Source: Symsagittifera roscoffensis
Lineage: Eukaryota > Xenacoelomorpha > Acoela > Convolutidae
Length of the DNA stretch: 64,000 bases
Direction of reading: 5' to 3'
Assembly: GCF_963678635.1 (NCBI RefSeq)
Contig: NC_087071.1
Coordinates: 29,748,141 to 29,812,140 of the forward strand
Both the position numbers and the translations under genes were made by a program. Under the pieces are notes generated by a model that made no database searches, was not told the origin of the DNA, and worked only from the letters and a program-made list of their open reading frames with translations. Positions 23,852 through 35,440 of the stretch are shown one piece after another (within the stretch, counting starts at the first letter, position 1; every line of letters begins with the position of its first letter).

Positions 23852-23991
23852 CACTTCTTAAAAAGTCAAGAACGGCCATTTTGGAAGAAATCCAAAATAA
23901 AAACAGAACAACGACAGGAGTTGCAAAAACAACTACGATAATTGAGAGAAAAACGAAAATACGACAGAGTGTTAGCAGAGACCACTCCGAG

Positions 23992-24023
23992 TTGCAACGA
24001 TTGTGTCGCTACAATCGTTGCAA
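23992..24023. other. Perfect 13-bp stem hairpin in LTR-like block 2
   Basis: Identical stem and loop to the hairpin at 21663-21694. Confidence 0.85.
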
Positions 24024-25287
24024 GGCCATTCACGCTAACGGTGAAGGGTAGAAACCAGCCTTCCGGAGAGGAAATACGGATGTAATTTCCCCGGATTCAG
24101 GAATACGGAGGGGTCTCGGGACTTGAACTTAAACCATTTTATACAAATTTTTCAGCTTCCTGGTTATGTCCTGAATTGAATTTAATTAACATCTGGATTC
24201 AGTTTCTGACAATGAGAAGCTAGGAGTTAAGGGAAAGGGTTGATCCATCTTCGATGGAGATGATTATTTTATCTACTGAACAAAAACAATAGTAATATAA
24301 CAAATAATAGGAGCCGTGTTTTTAGGAATGACCTCGTGGTCTGGGGATACTGAGACCCAGCCATGAGCTCACTAATTTTGCATGTAAGTAAGTTAATTTG
24401 AGCGTTCTGGTCGAAGCCGGAGAACAGTAACGTTTTTGTCGACACGATGTTAGAAAGACCAGCAAAAGAACTGGCTTTGGTAGAGACGGTGAAAAGCTTG
24501 TACAGCTCTGTTTAGACGCAGACCAGTCTTTTTATAGCTTAGCTCTATTTTCCGACGATATGTACTTCCGGGCGAATGCTACATAGATGTTTTTATGGCG
24601 CTCCTGGGTGTTATTCTTTTTTAATATCATGACCGGCAGAACCGTTAACGAGCACTCCGCGACGAGCGGATGCTCATAATAACGCCCTTAATAGGCCCTA
24701 ACCGCCGGGGCGGAAGGGTAGTTCGGAACGGGGAAGACTTCCGGATTACCGTGAATAGCTTTTAAACCTAGTTAAGACCGAAAATTCACGTTCCAGGAAG
24801 GGTGGGGGATCGGCCGTCCCCTCGTTCTCTGAGAGGTTTGTGACCAAAAATACTAAAAGGTATATAAGATACCAAACAAAAAGTATTATAGTACCCAAGA
24901 AAAACAAAAAACATAAAAATTAACCGGAAAAAAATCAAAAACAGTTAAAAAAAGTATAAAATCAGTGGAAATCATCCCCCCAGACGAGATGTGATCCAAC
25001 ACTCCCGTTTGTTGTTGTTAGATATATTGTTGTTACAGGCATTTATATCAGTCAGGATCGTTACGATCAATTTTGTGGCCCGTTTGTGAGGCTTGTACTG
25101 TAGGGTGGTTTGAGTATTTAAGCACGTTAATGCTAATTTGCGCTCAATCCGGAAGGGTCACGGGATTAGTGAAGAAGACTGATCCGAAAAGCAGTTCAAG
25201 GAGTGACAAGAAGGGGCTGAAGTTTTTAGGGTCAAAATAGCGATATTTTGATCCCCCCACAAATCGCAATTTTTGAGATATCGATCT

Positions 25288-27197
25288 TTTTTGGAACGGA
25301 TAAAAGCGCTAAATTAGTGAGTTACATCGTAAATGTGCTCGTATAATAGGTATAACTGGTTGAGTTTAGTTCAGAAATGGTTGGAACTATTTTGGTACCA
25401 AAAAACGGATCTTTCGTGATTTTTGGAAAACAGAACAATGTAAAACGAGAAAATTTTTTGAAATTTTTGAGTTAGGACAGTAAAATTAGTTGTTCGGACA
25501 ATTTTCACGAGTTAATTGACAGTTTTTAAAACCCGTTTGCCGATAACGTTCTGGGTTACAGAGAAATTGAACTTAACATTGATTTAGTGGATTCATCACT
25601 CCGGAGGGGTCCAAATAGCATAGTTTCTCGCAAAGTTTTTCAGCTAGAAGATTTTAGATCGGGTTTTTTTTGCATTGAACTAGAAAAGTGTAGGCCTTTT
25701 GAGCTCTGATAATTAAAATTTAAGTAGAAAAGAACAGCATTGCGAAAAAAAGTGGCGGAACTTATAAGAGAGAAATTTTTTGACTTTGGAAAAAGACGTT
25801 TTCGTTAATAACTTTGGAACTACTGGACAGATCCAGTTGATCTTGGTACCATTAGATCAAAAATTAGCTGAGCTTAGTAATACAAAACATCAATTATTCA
25901 AAAAAAAGCGTGAACTTTTTTTAGGATTGTTTTTAGCAAATTCACCAATTCGGGAAGGTAGACGATTCACGTTTTATAAAAAAAATTTTGGAAGGCCCTT
26001 ACACGCCTACCAAAAGGTAGTGACGGTCAAACAAGGCAATTTTAAGCTGTTCTAGAAGAAGAAGGAAGGCTAAAGGCACGAGAAAACCTTAGTGGAGCCG
26101 AAATTAGGCTAGCGATAAGACCCTTCACCGTTAGGGTGAATCGTCGAATAAGAGGCTTAACTTCAATCCGGAAGGGTCTTGGGAAGGACGATACACCCTT
26201 CCTAGTTGATTCAAACAGCAAAATAGCATCGGAGAACATATCCGGGTGTTGGTTGGAAATTCAGAAAGCCTCTGAGAAGCCATCTTTGCAAACCCGGAGG
26301 GGTACCAATCTGGAGCGGGTCTAAATTTTTACAAAACAGGAGGGGTCCCAATCCGGAGGGGTCGAAAATTTACCAATCCGGTGGGGTCCTAATTTTTTCA
26401 ATCCGGAGGGGTCCCAATCTTGCAAATCCGGAGGGGTTTTATTTTGTCAAAACTTAAGAAGACAACAGAAAAGAAAGTAGTCAAAGGTATAAGGTTTTTA
26501 AGAGATAGGCTGGGAACCAGTGACTGCACTGCTAACTTGCCTTTAAAAAAACAGAATCAAAACAAAGCAGGTCTAAACTCGGACATTCGCGACACTAAGT
26601 CTAAATTGATCAAGAGTGTGTAACTCATTAGTGTGGACTGAAATTCAAAACGTTTTTAAGAAAAGTGATTGCGCTGAGGATTTTAGTAGGTCTAGCTCGG
26701 GCAGTCCGAAGGCAGATAGGTAACACAGGACTCGGTGGGTGCAATAGACGCCCACTTAAGAAAATTACTGCCTTCAAGCTTTGTCTGTTTGGTGCAGCAC
26801 CAAGCAGGGAAAGCTCTCTCTTCATATACAAGTTCGACTATTGTACTGCGACCAACTAAAAGTACAAAACACATAAGTTTTTTATGGAAATATTCTTATT
26901 TTTTTATTTCTGGTTTTAAATCAATAATATTTTTGCTTGATTAGGTAGTGAAAACACTAACTTTTAAATAAACTGATATCATCATACTGTGCTAGCTTCA
27001 CAGCTTAGAGCTAATAATCGATTTTTGTGAATAAATTGTATATACGATGTACCGTGATAACATACAAGGATTCGTGGTCACTAATTAATAGAAACTTTTG
27101 GAATTTATTGTGTTGTGTTATTTTTATCAGTAGTGAGATCATGAAAGCACTAGCAATCGAATTGAGCGCGTAGGAAGTAAGAAGTGGTAAACTGAAT
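25288..27197 (+). other. Leader / LTR 3' part of gypsy copy 2
   Basis: No convincing gene, although frames such as 25780-26055 stay open. The stretch has an inverted counterpart in copy 1 (8400-9970), including AAAAGCGCTAAATTAGTGA at about 25303 and the region just before gag (GTGATAGCTC at about 27230). The LTR 3' edge should lie in here but cannot be fixed, because the 3' LTR-like copy is truncated before reaching this part. Confidence 0.5.
26280..26440. repeat. Minisatellite, AATCCGGAGGGGTCC type
   Basis: Six or seven units around AATCCGGAGGGGTC at 22-35 bp spacing. This is the reverse-complement form of the 9040-9330 array, at the equivalent place in the other gypsy copy. Confidence 0.8.
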
Positions 27198-29830
27198 ATG
27201 AGTCTAGACAAGTCAAGGATATTGAACTAGGTGATAGCTCCAGGAAATTCATACCTGAGAAACAGAAAAGAGCAATGACCGACCCTTTTGTGGAAAGGAT
27301 CACACGAGCCCGGACCGACAATGGGCAGAATGGTTGAGACCAGGAGTCAAAAGTCCTCAGAAGAGCGAAAAGCAATGCTAGAAGTGGAGGTCCATCTGGA
27401 CCAGGCGATGGATGAGAACCAGAAAATACATGGACCGGAGGGGAGAGGGAACAGAAGGCTGGCGAGTGAATCTACTCCGGTAGAACAAGGCCAAGATTTT
27501 GCCACCTCCACCGGGACACTGGACCGAGAGGAGATGTCGGAACTGTCCGACATCTCTACAGAAATTGTGGCAAGTAAAAGGTCTCCAACAGACAACACCA
27601 TGATGGCAGGCGTAACGGAGAAACAGGCAACGTCCTCATCGTTTTCGGAAAGAGTGAAGAACACTTTTGGAAACATCTTTCCATCACCTTGGGAGCGGGT
27701 ACAGGCGATGAAGGTGAATCCGAGGAAGAAGAAGAGAACGATGACGAGCAAGTTGACTCTGGATCTCGGGTCAGCCTCATTAGTTCGACTCAGGAGAATT
27801 ATGCATGCACCGACAGAGAAGCTAGAACCATGGACAAATTTGGTGTAGTGAGGACGATAAGCAAAGACACAAACAAATCAGGCCAGTCAAGAGACTTTGT
27901 AAGTATGACGAATTCGGAAATGCGAACTGGGCAGAATAGAAACATAGGGCTAAGCAACGCACTGGCGGATCCAGAGGTGGATAATGAAAAGACATCGAGG
28001 CAGAGAATAAAAGCCCGAATCTCGACCAGCACCAAGCTACCTGGGATCGACAGGGTGACACCGCCGCTTGTGACGCCCATAGTAGATAACGGAGCATCAA
28101 TTGAAGAAGCCTTGAACAACATAGTAGGCAGTATAGGAGAGCAAAATGAACAGATGTCCATAAAAATGAGTGAACTAGAGAGAGCAGTCCACTTTGAAAC
28201 AGAAAGTCTGCGGGAAGAAATAAACCACAATAGACAAGAAATTGGTAGAAGCGAAAAACGCTTGAAGGAAAGAACGGATGAACACTTGACGAAGAATTTG
28301 TCGCGAATGGCAAGACAAGCGGAACAATGGGAGTTAAGGTTAAGAGACGACATGGAGAAGTTAAGAACTCAACAAGAGCAGACTCTTGTGGTTTTTGACA
28401 CAAATATAGATGCGATGATGGAGAGGCGAACTCATGCTATCATGGACAAGTTGGACGGGTTACTAGGCAGCAGGAGTGGACCAAGAGTAGGGGAACCGAA
28501 CTCGGGAGGTCCCAGCAGGTCCGAGGGTAAACTTTGATGACCAACAAAGGAGGAGGACATATGGATCCACTAGAGATAGGGGCAGTTCAGCAGGCTATGC
28601 CACAGGGGTTAATAGAATATGGGGCCCAAACATCAGGGGAACTTCAACTGGCAATAGACAGACCTCGAACGAAAGACCGATGCAAGGCACACATGCGACT
28701 GTGAGAGGTGATTCCAGGAACAGAAGTAAACAGGAAGAAACAATCCAAGTGAATCGGACGGAAGGGAGGTTTCAAATACAGAACCCTTATCAGGGGGCGA
28801 TGATACTCAGGCGGGGCATTCAAGAGATGCTACAGCCTTTGAACCCCTAAACAGGTCTTTGGAGACAGTTCTGACGAGGTTATCCAGAACCAATGAACGC
28901 AGTAAAAAGTCCAGAAGAGTCTTTAAGAAACCAAGATGCTATAAAGACGAATCGGACGGCTGCATTGATACCTGGATAGAGGTGATGAAACTGCATTTTG
29001 AGGAAGAAGACCTGTCAGAAAAGCAAGAGTGCAGTTCGCTCACCCTTAACTCGGAAGGAACAACCCTAAACTGTGTGATAGCCAAAAAGCAGTACCAGCG
29101 GGACACAGCTGAGATAATCTTTGAAATCTTGTTAAATCATTTTGGATCAGGGGTGCAGGGCACCAGGCAATGATGCGCTTCGAGAAACGGAGGCAGCGAG
29201 AAAATGAGAGGATAGACAAGTTTCTAGACGATTTGGAGATGCTATGAAGGCGCAGCCAACCGGACGAGTCGAACAGGAGGATGGACCTGGCAGTAGCTTC
29301 AAAATTCATCGATGGTGTGAAGAATGATGAACTTCGAACAAGGTTAGCAACACATTACACATCACTATCAACCAATGCGCCAACACCAGAGGAGTTGAGG
29401 CTCAAGTCAAATGAATATCTTTTCTTGAAGATAAGAACTGGATTCGAGATCTGGATATTACAAGAACAATTACGGCAATTTTAACAACGGACCAGCAAAC
29501 CAAGGGAACAACTGGTACAAACCAAGGGATGATATAGACAAGAGACGCTCTTGTGCAAATTGCAGTTCAACGGTCCATCATGTGTCAGCATGCCCAACTT
29601 ACAAACAGGGCATGAAAGCAATAGGCTTTAGCCTCGAGGACGACGATGCGTTAGAAGTTGACCATGAGGATTTCATGAGAGGATTAATTGCGAAATTCGG
29701 CCCGAGGTGTTTCTTTTGTAACTTGGAAGGTCATTTTAAATCAGATTTTCCGCAATTCTGGGATGCTGTAGCAGACATCAAACATCCAAGGCATGAGGAA
29801 GCTTAACCGGGAGTGAAAGCCCGCAAGGCA
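27198..29830 (+). pseudogene. Gag polyprotein remnant (gypsy copy 2)
   Basis: Open stretches in changing frames: 27288-27848; 27689-28537 with a long heptad-rich coiled-coil segment (ERAVHFETESLREEINHN onward, about residues 160-240); 28859-29173 capsid-like (IDTWIEVMKLHF, KQECSSLTLNSEGTTLNC, IIFEILLNHFGSG); 29281-29484 (LAVASKFIDGVKNDELRT); and about 29540-29806 with zinc knuckles. The first knuckle is a canonical C-x2-C-x4-H-x4-C (CANCSSTVHHVSAC). The second reads CFFCNLEGHFKSDF, with the last Cys changed to Phe. The product would form the particle and bind RNA. At least four frameshifts or stops. Confidence 0.75.
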
Positions 29831-29840
29831 CGCCTATTGA

Positions 29841-30740
29841 GTGAAGCGGAGGCGCGCAGAAAAGAAAAAACCGCAAGAGCTGGCAACGAACAAAATGCAA
29901 GCGGTAACAGGAGAGACATGTGAACCGGAACCGCTGGCTGCCGCGGACGACTTTAAGATTGATTATAGGGCAGCCCCGAGGGATGCTCTAAATAGAGTGC
30001 AGCAGGAACTGGTAACGAAAGAGATCGAACAAAAAGTGAAGCTCCAATTGGAAAATGAGAAACTACAGGAAAAGCTGAATACCTTTGAGGCAACAGAAAT
30101 CGAAAAAACTAAAGCACCAAGTAGTTTGAGCATGAAACTTAATGTGATCTCCGGACACAGGTTCGGTATGGTGCCACAAGGAAGCAAAACACAGTCAATA
30201 ATCTCGGTAGCGGGACACAAGGGAATCAGAAATCTGAGTGAAACATCAGAGTTCACCTTGATGCATTTGGACACACTTGCAGATTATCTGAGACAGGTGG
30301 AACCACGCACTGAATCAAGAGTTGTGCGAGCACTACTAACAACGGGTGGCCCTCGCATAAAGAAGCTTCATGGGCGCTACGTGGAAGTCTATGGACCGTA
30401 TCAAGTGATGCTGAACGTAGATGGAATCAGTATCTACACTAGAAAATATGTAACAACAGATAGTGACCAGATAGGGCAGATCTATTTGGGTGAAGAGGAA
30501 CTCAAAGCCCGCAGGATAGGCCATGACGCCATGATGGAGCAAGACGCAGTACACATTGGATACGAAGAAGATGTGACTGCACATCTGCTCGACACCAACG
30601 GAAAGAAAATCGGAGTCACAGGGCTTCTGGACACAGGAGCGATAGTGAATGTGATGCCGATAAAAACTTGGGAAAGAATGGTCTTCACGAGGGAAGATCT
30701 AATTCCGACGAATCTCCGACTGGCGTTTTTCAAAACATAA
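29841..30740 (+). pseudogene. Gag tail and aspartic protease N-half (gypsy copy 2)
   Basis: A 299-residue open frame. The first third is charged and predicted coiled (RVQQELVTKEIEQKVKLQLE). The middle has RFGMVPQGSKTQSI and FTLMHLDTLADYL, element-specific blocks also traceable in copy 1. The end carries GLLDTGAIVNVMP, the protease DTG active site, followed by EDLIPTNLRL. The frame then ends in FFKT, stop. The rest of the protease (LGRDF half) and the linker to RT are deleted, because at 30770 the sequence is already in the ELEEGAVPH..GARR lead-in of RT. Confidence 0.8.
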
Positions 30741-30759
30741 GGCGTTTATCGGTTGCTGT

Positions 30760-32233
30760 AACTTCGTCGAACACGAAATTGAACTTGAAGAAGGCGCCGT
30801 TCCCCACAGGGAAGGCGCAAGACGAATGACGCCACATTAGTGGGAAGCGTGCCGAGCGGAGATCGAAATGTTGCTCGAATACGACATGATAGAACCCTCG
30901 AAATCGCCATGGGCTTGCGGGGTATTAATGGCGAAAAAGAAGGGGGGCAGCTTAGGTTTTGTTGCGACTTTCGCTACTTGAACGCGGTGACAATAAAAGA
31001 TGCGTACCCGATACCGCGAATAGACAAGAGCCTCTCTAAACTTGGTGATGCCAAGTTCATCACCACACTGGACTTGGGTTCTGCCTTCTGGCAGGTCCCT
31101 CTGCGGAAGAAGGATAGAGAAAAGACCAGATTCGCGTGTGAATTGGGGTTGTACCAGTGGTAGAGGATGCCCTTCGGCTTGTGCAACGCAACGGCCACTT
31201 TTCAAAGACTGATGGCTCAGGCTTTGACCAGAGTGACAAAGAAGTACGGGAATCTTGTGATTTGTACGTGGATGACGTAGTCATAGCAAAACCGACCCTG
31301 GAGGACCATATTGATCGGCTCGATGAGGTCTTTGGATGCATGAAAAGAGCAGGCTTGAAATGCAAACCATCGAAGTGTGAAATCCTTAGAGATTCGATTA
31401 AGTACCTAGGAAGAATGGTGGACAGGCATGGTGTAAGGCCGGACCGGGAAGCAGTAGAAGCTCTGTTGACATGGAAGTCTCTCAGAACAGACACACAGCT
31501 CATGAGCTTCCTAGGGTTTGCCAACTATTACCGTGAGTTCATAAAAGGATATGCAGACAAGGTGTATCAGATGCAGAAGCTGATGCGCAACAAAGGAAAG
31601 AAGTTCGAATGGAGCGATGAAGCTCAAACGGCCTTTGAGAACATGAAGCGGCAACTGTGCGAAGCGCCAGTGCTACGCATGCCTACGGAAAAGGGCATGC
31701 TTGTTCTTGACACAGACGCATCAGTAATAGCCATCTCGGGAATACTGCATCAGGAGCAAGAATGGAATGGGAGAACCGTTCTCCGTCCCATTGCATTTGA
31801 CAGTAAGGTGTTAATTGACACTGAGATGAAATATGGTGCACCAAAAGCAGAAATGTTTGCAGTAGTCATATTTGTGGAAAAGTACTGCGCATACTTGGGG
31901 AGCACTCCCTTTGAGTTACGGGTGGACAACAGGGCGCTATCCTGGTTGAAGACATACTCGATGGATCAGAGTTATATTGGTAGGTGGATAGTAAGATTAG
32001 ATGGCTACCACATGATAATCGAGCACAGGATGCTTGACAAACACCAGAATGATGACAGCCTCAGCAAGAAAACCGAGTTCTATGAAAGGTTAGAACAGAA
32101 ACAACCCAATCAGGCAGAAATCAAGAAAGGATTCTCGTTTCTGGATAAAGAAACTTATGGAGGGCTTCCCTTGACGAGATGGTTGGATAAGTCTGGACAT
32201 CCAATACCAGGAAATCCTGAGTTACCTGTATAG
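30760..32233 (+). pseudogene. Reverse transcriptase and RNase H (gypsy copy 2)
   Basis: RT blocks in frame 30840-31163: LEIAMGLRG (shifted), GGQLRFCCDFRYLNAVTIKDAYPIP split by no gap, LDLGSAFWQVPL and FACELGLYQW, then an in-frame TAG and RMPFGLCNATATFQRLM. A frameshift near 31250 leads into 31157-32233, which carries the YVDDVVIA active site, RMVDRHGVRPD, FLGFANYYREFIKGYA, the RNase H blocks VLDTDASVIAISGIL, YGAPKAEMFAVVIFVEKY, LRVDNRALSWLKTYS and DKHQNDDSLSKK. This is the classical Ty3/gypsy RT-RH arrangement. One stop and one frameshift disable it. Confidence 0.9.
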
Positions 32234-33577
32234 AAAGCAGCCGAGCTAAAGATTCTATTCAAGAAGGACCGGTGCCTTTGGACTTGTTGCTGCGCTCGAA
32301 CCTGGTCCAGCAGTAACTCTCTCGCATGAACATTAACAGCCTCTCATTATTGGATAAAACGGTGCAGGACACACGCAAGTGATGCGGATGCTGGGTGGAT
32401 TGTTAGAGAGAGAAGTGACCAGAGATGACCCCGAGTGGGCAGCAGCAGTGGCATCACTGACAGTCAGTGAGAAGGTGAAGATCATGCCGTCCAGACGACA
32501 ACACAAAGAGAACGAGAGGGTTGTAGGACAATAGTTCAGAAACTAGTATCCTCAGTTCCACACGAATTTTTAACCAGTACTTCATACGGTCGGAAAGAAC
32601 AGGGGAACGATACGCAAAAGAAAACTGTTACCTTTGTGGACCAGGATAAAGAAGGTGAGAAGATTGAACGAAACCTGGTGCAAGATTGTTTGCCCGGGGA
32701 GACGAACGGTGAGAAGAACCGGCGAGTTCAAGTTCAACACCTGGGACAAGGAAGTTTGTCCGGGCAGTCTGATGTAGATGAAAACGTTCCTGATGAGAAA
32801 CAAGACCTGGAGAACAAAGTTTTCGCCGGGGATTTCAGATGGATGCGAAGAAGGCATAGAACTGATCTGGAGGAGGGGACGTGCTCTATCGCAGACTCTT
32901 CAATGAATGACAACTCCCGGAAGTCAGGAATCGACACCTACTCAGACAGGAACTCGAGCTCAGGATCGGAACTGTCAGAGATAGCGATCCACAAACTGCT
33001 AGTGGAGACCCGAGCAAGATATCTGGACAGGGAGGTATATCAAGACCCTGACAGTGATCGCTACCTCATACCAGGTGAAAGAGTCTTTGATAACGCAGCG
33101 GATGGTCTGGAAACAATAGCTGTATCGAAACGTTCGACAAGTCTGTTGCCACAACAAGAGGTAGTCAGGACTGATCTTCAGCCGTTCGAACAGGAAACAC
33201 AGCCGTTGGCAAAGATTTGGTGCGTTAACATGGAAGAAGACGCACACCAGCCCAATGAGCTGAATAGTCAGATGAGGGTCATGAAGACGAACTTGAAGGC
33301 GAGATATAGACTCTCGGACCTACTAAGGGCGCAGAGAAATGACCGCATGACAAGCAACCTGAAAAGGTGGATAGAGAATGGTGCTCCGGACAAAGGTGAC
33401 CTGGAGGAAGACAGTTACCGTATTCTGAGACAGCATTTTATGCAGAAAAAGGGAAGGTTATACTTGAACAAGGACGGGATTGTGGCTTGCAAGAGAAGAG
33501 ATGAAGACAAAGTCCTATACAAGTATAACGCGATAGTGTTGCCGCAACTCTATCAGACAGAACTCTTATTTAGGTAG
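32234..33577 (+). pseudogene. Long RNase H-integrase spacer and integrase zinc-domain lead-in (gypsy copy 2)
   Basis: The frame 32636-33577 (313 residues) is unusually long and acidic for a linker between RNase H and integrase, rich in Ser, Asp and Glu (DRNSSSGSELSEIAIHKLLV; then RYLIPGERVFDNAADGLETI). Its end, ARYRLSDLLRAQRNDRMT then FMQKKGRLYLNKDGIVACKRR and VLPQLYQTELLFR, is the usual run-up to an integrase HHCC domain. The same RAQRND block is present in copy 1. Its function beyond being a tether is unknown. Confidence 0.65.
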
Positions 33578-34531
33578 CATGATCAGATGGGCCATCAGGG
33601 TATCGACAAAGTATATCAGAGGATCCTGAAGCGCTTTGAGTGGCCTGGAATGAAAAAGGCATGTGAGAAGTGGGTAACACCGTGTCTCTCATGCCAACAG
33701 GTCAAGGATCCAAGGAAATTGCGATTTCCTTTACAATCGATCGAGTCGTCTGAACTCAACGAGGTGTTGCAGATAGATCACCAAAAGATATGCATGACAG
33801 ACAGTGGTTATAATCAAGTCTTGGTCATGATAGATCACTTCACGAAGTATGCAGAGGCCGTGCCCTGAATAACTGCCTCAGCGGAAGAAACGTGCAACCA
33901 CCTGATCAATACGTGGATAGCGAGACATGAATGTCCGATGACGTTTCAATCGGATAACGGAACAGCTTTCGTAGGAGAACTCACAAAAGAGCTTATGAGA
34001 CGCTCACAGGTTGCTCAAGCTCACTCCACGACATACCATCCCCAGACGAATAGCTAAGTGGAAAGGCAGAATCGATTGTTAGTGTCGATGCTGAGGGTAT
34101 ATTGTTCCAAGTACATGAACGATTAGGACAGATACCTTCCAAAGGTGATGGCAGCCTATAATACCACGCAACACTCCACCACCGGAGTTAGTCCCCACAT
34201 GATGCTAACCAGACACGAGAAGTCTTTGCCCTTGACCTTTTTCTACCCAGAATATGATGGAAAGAAAACGTCTCCACAGGTCTACGTGAGGGATGTGATT
34301 AGACGTCAGCATAAGTTCAACGACTTGTATAGACGAAAAACTCAGCAAGCACAGGCAAGGCAGAGGAAAAGATTCGACAAGAGAGCAGCTGGTGCAAAAA
34401 CTTACTCGGTAGGAGACTGCGTATGGGTATTTCAGAACGTTATACCACCGAAAGGAACGAAAAAGCTCTTTAAAAAAGTGGAGGGGACCCTTCATGATTA
34501 CGGAAGTGCTCCAGGAGAGACGCTTTTATAG
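33578..34531 (+). pseudogene. Integrase (gypsy copy 2)
   Basis: One frame with four in-frame stops. HHCC zinc domain: HDQMGHQGIDKVYQRI and CLSCQQVKD. Core: EVLQIDHQKI (first Asp), FQSDNGTAFVGEL (second Asp) and, after a stop, VERQN with the catalytic Glu, so the DDE residues are all still readable. After the core come YNTTQHSTTGVSPHMML and a VGDCVWVFQNVIPPKGTKKL block. Stops fall at 33575, 33866, 34055 and about 34124. A frameshift near 34480 leads into the next ORF. Confidence 0.85.
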
Positions 34532-35440
34532 ACTGAGTACTGGCCGAGCTGCTCATTACGAAAACATTAAGCCACACAACCCATCGACAGAAGATTGGTG
34601 TATACCTGCAGACATGGAGGGGGATTACTTGATGATGGACCCTGCCTGTGAGGTCAACGAGAAGGACACCAGGGAAAAGAACGATGGAAACGCAGTCGTA
34701 GAGGAAGGAACAAGTACACCACTGGAACTGGATCCAAATGAGGTGATTGAAGCAGACGATGAAACTTTTCCCTACGCAGAAGACGACTGGCAAGACCCTG
34801 AACAAAGCGAGGTTCCCAAGAACTTGGAACCGGATCTTCCGTTCACGATACAGACTCGACAGAATGACAGGACAAGATCCAAGAAGAAATATAACCCTTA
34901 CGGCGACGACTTTGTAGTGGACAGGATAGATCTAAAGAAGATAGTGGAAGAAGTAGTATGTCTAGAAGATATAACTGTGTCACAGGACATTGACATAGTC
35001 GATGATCACGACGAGGAATGGATCGAGGACAGTTCGAAACCCAAGGAAGAAATCGACGACGAGCAACAGCAATCCCACGAGCAAGAAATGACGAATCTGC
35101 GTGTCTTGGAGTGGTTGAAGGAAATGACGTCGGACCCAAAGGGGACAAGTGTCACAATTCAAGATGTAGCTCGTGAAAGCCTGAAATACAGGAAAACCGA
35201 ACGAGAAGATCCTTCCTGGGCTGCCCAGGAAGGGCGACTACTCATTCCAGCTTCCAACCTCGACTTGATATCCGGTATGCGATCGACGGGGACGTCGATG
35301 GATATTTTTGTCCGGGGAGTGGGGGTAGGACTTAACCACACTGAAATGTTATTAACTAAAAAATTAAGAATAGCAAGAGAAACAGGAGATTTAGAAGCGG
35401 AAACAGGCAAGGACCCTCAGAAACCGGACATAGGAAGGGT
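34494..35440 (+). pseudogene. Integrase C-terminal end and acidic linker (gypsy copy 2)
   Basis: The frame opens in YRLSTGRAAHYENIKPHNPS, the C-terminal end of integrase, then becomes a long, highly acidic, probably disordered tail (DDETFPYAEDDWQDPEQSE, then EEIDDEQQQSHEQEMTNLR) followed by VLEWLKEMTSDPKGTSVTI and LLIPASNLDLISGM. It continues without a stop into the macro segment (total open frame 34494-35594, 366 residues), which shows that macro and integrase were one polyprotein or a direct read-through. Confidence 0.7.

Larger units (their letters stand above)
23219..25287 (+). repeat. Tandem duplication, unit 2 (2069 bp), continuous with the retroelement
   Basis: Almost identical to unit 1 over its length but with 22893-23155 (263 bp) removed at 25221. 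After 25287 (TCGATCT) the sequence continues into the leader of the gypsy copy, so this is the unit physically attached to gag. The LTR-like start is TGTGTTATTCGACCAG at 23683. Confidence 0.9.

Noticed and set aside
25780-26623. Open frames in the gypsy leader (91, 62 and 67 codons)
   Set aside because: No conservation of these frames in the inverted copy, and part of the sequence is minisatellite.
27347-28403. Minus-strand frames up to 193 codons opposite gag
   Set aside because: Antisense shadows; the plus-strand frames carry the gag coiled coil and match copy 1.
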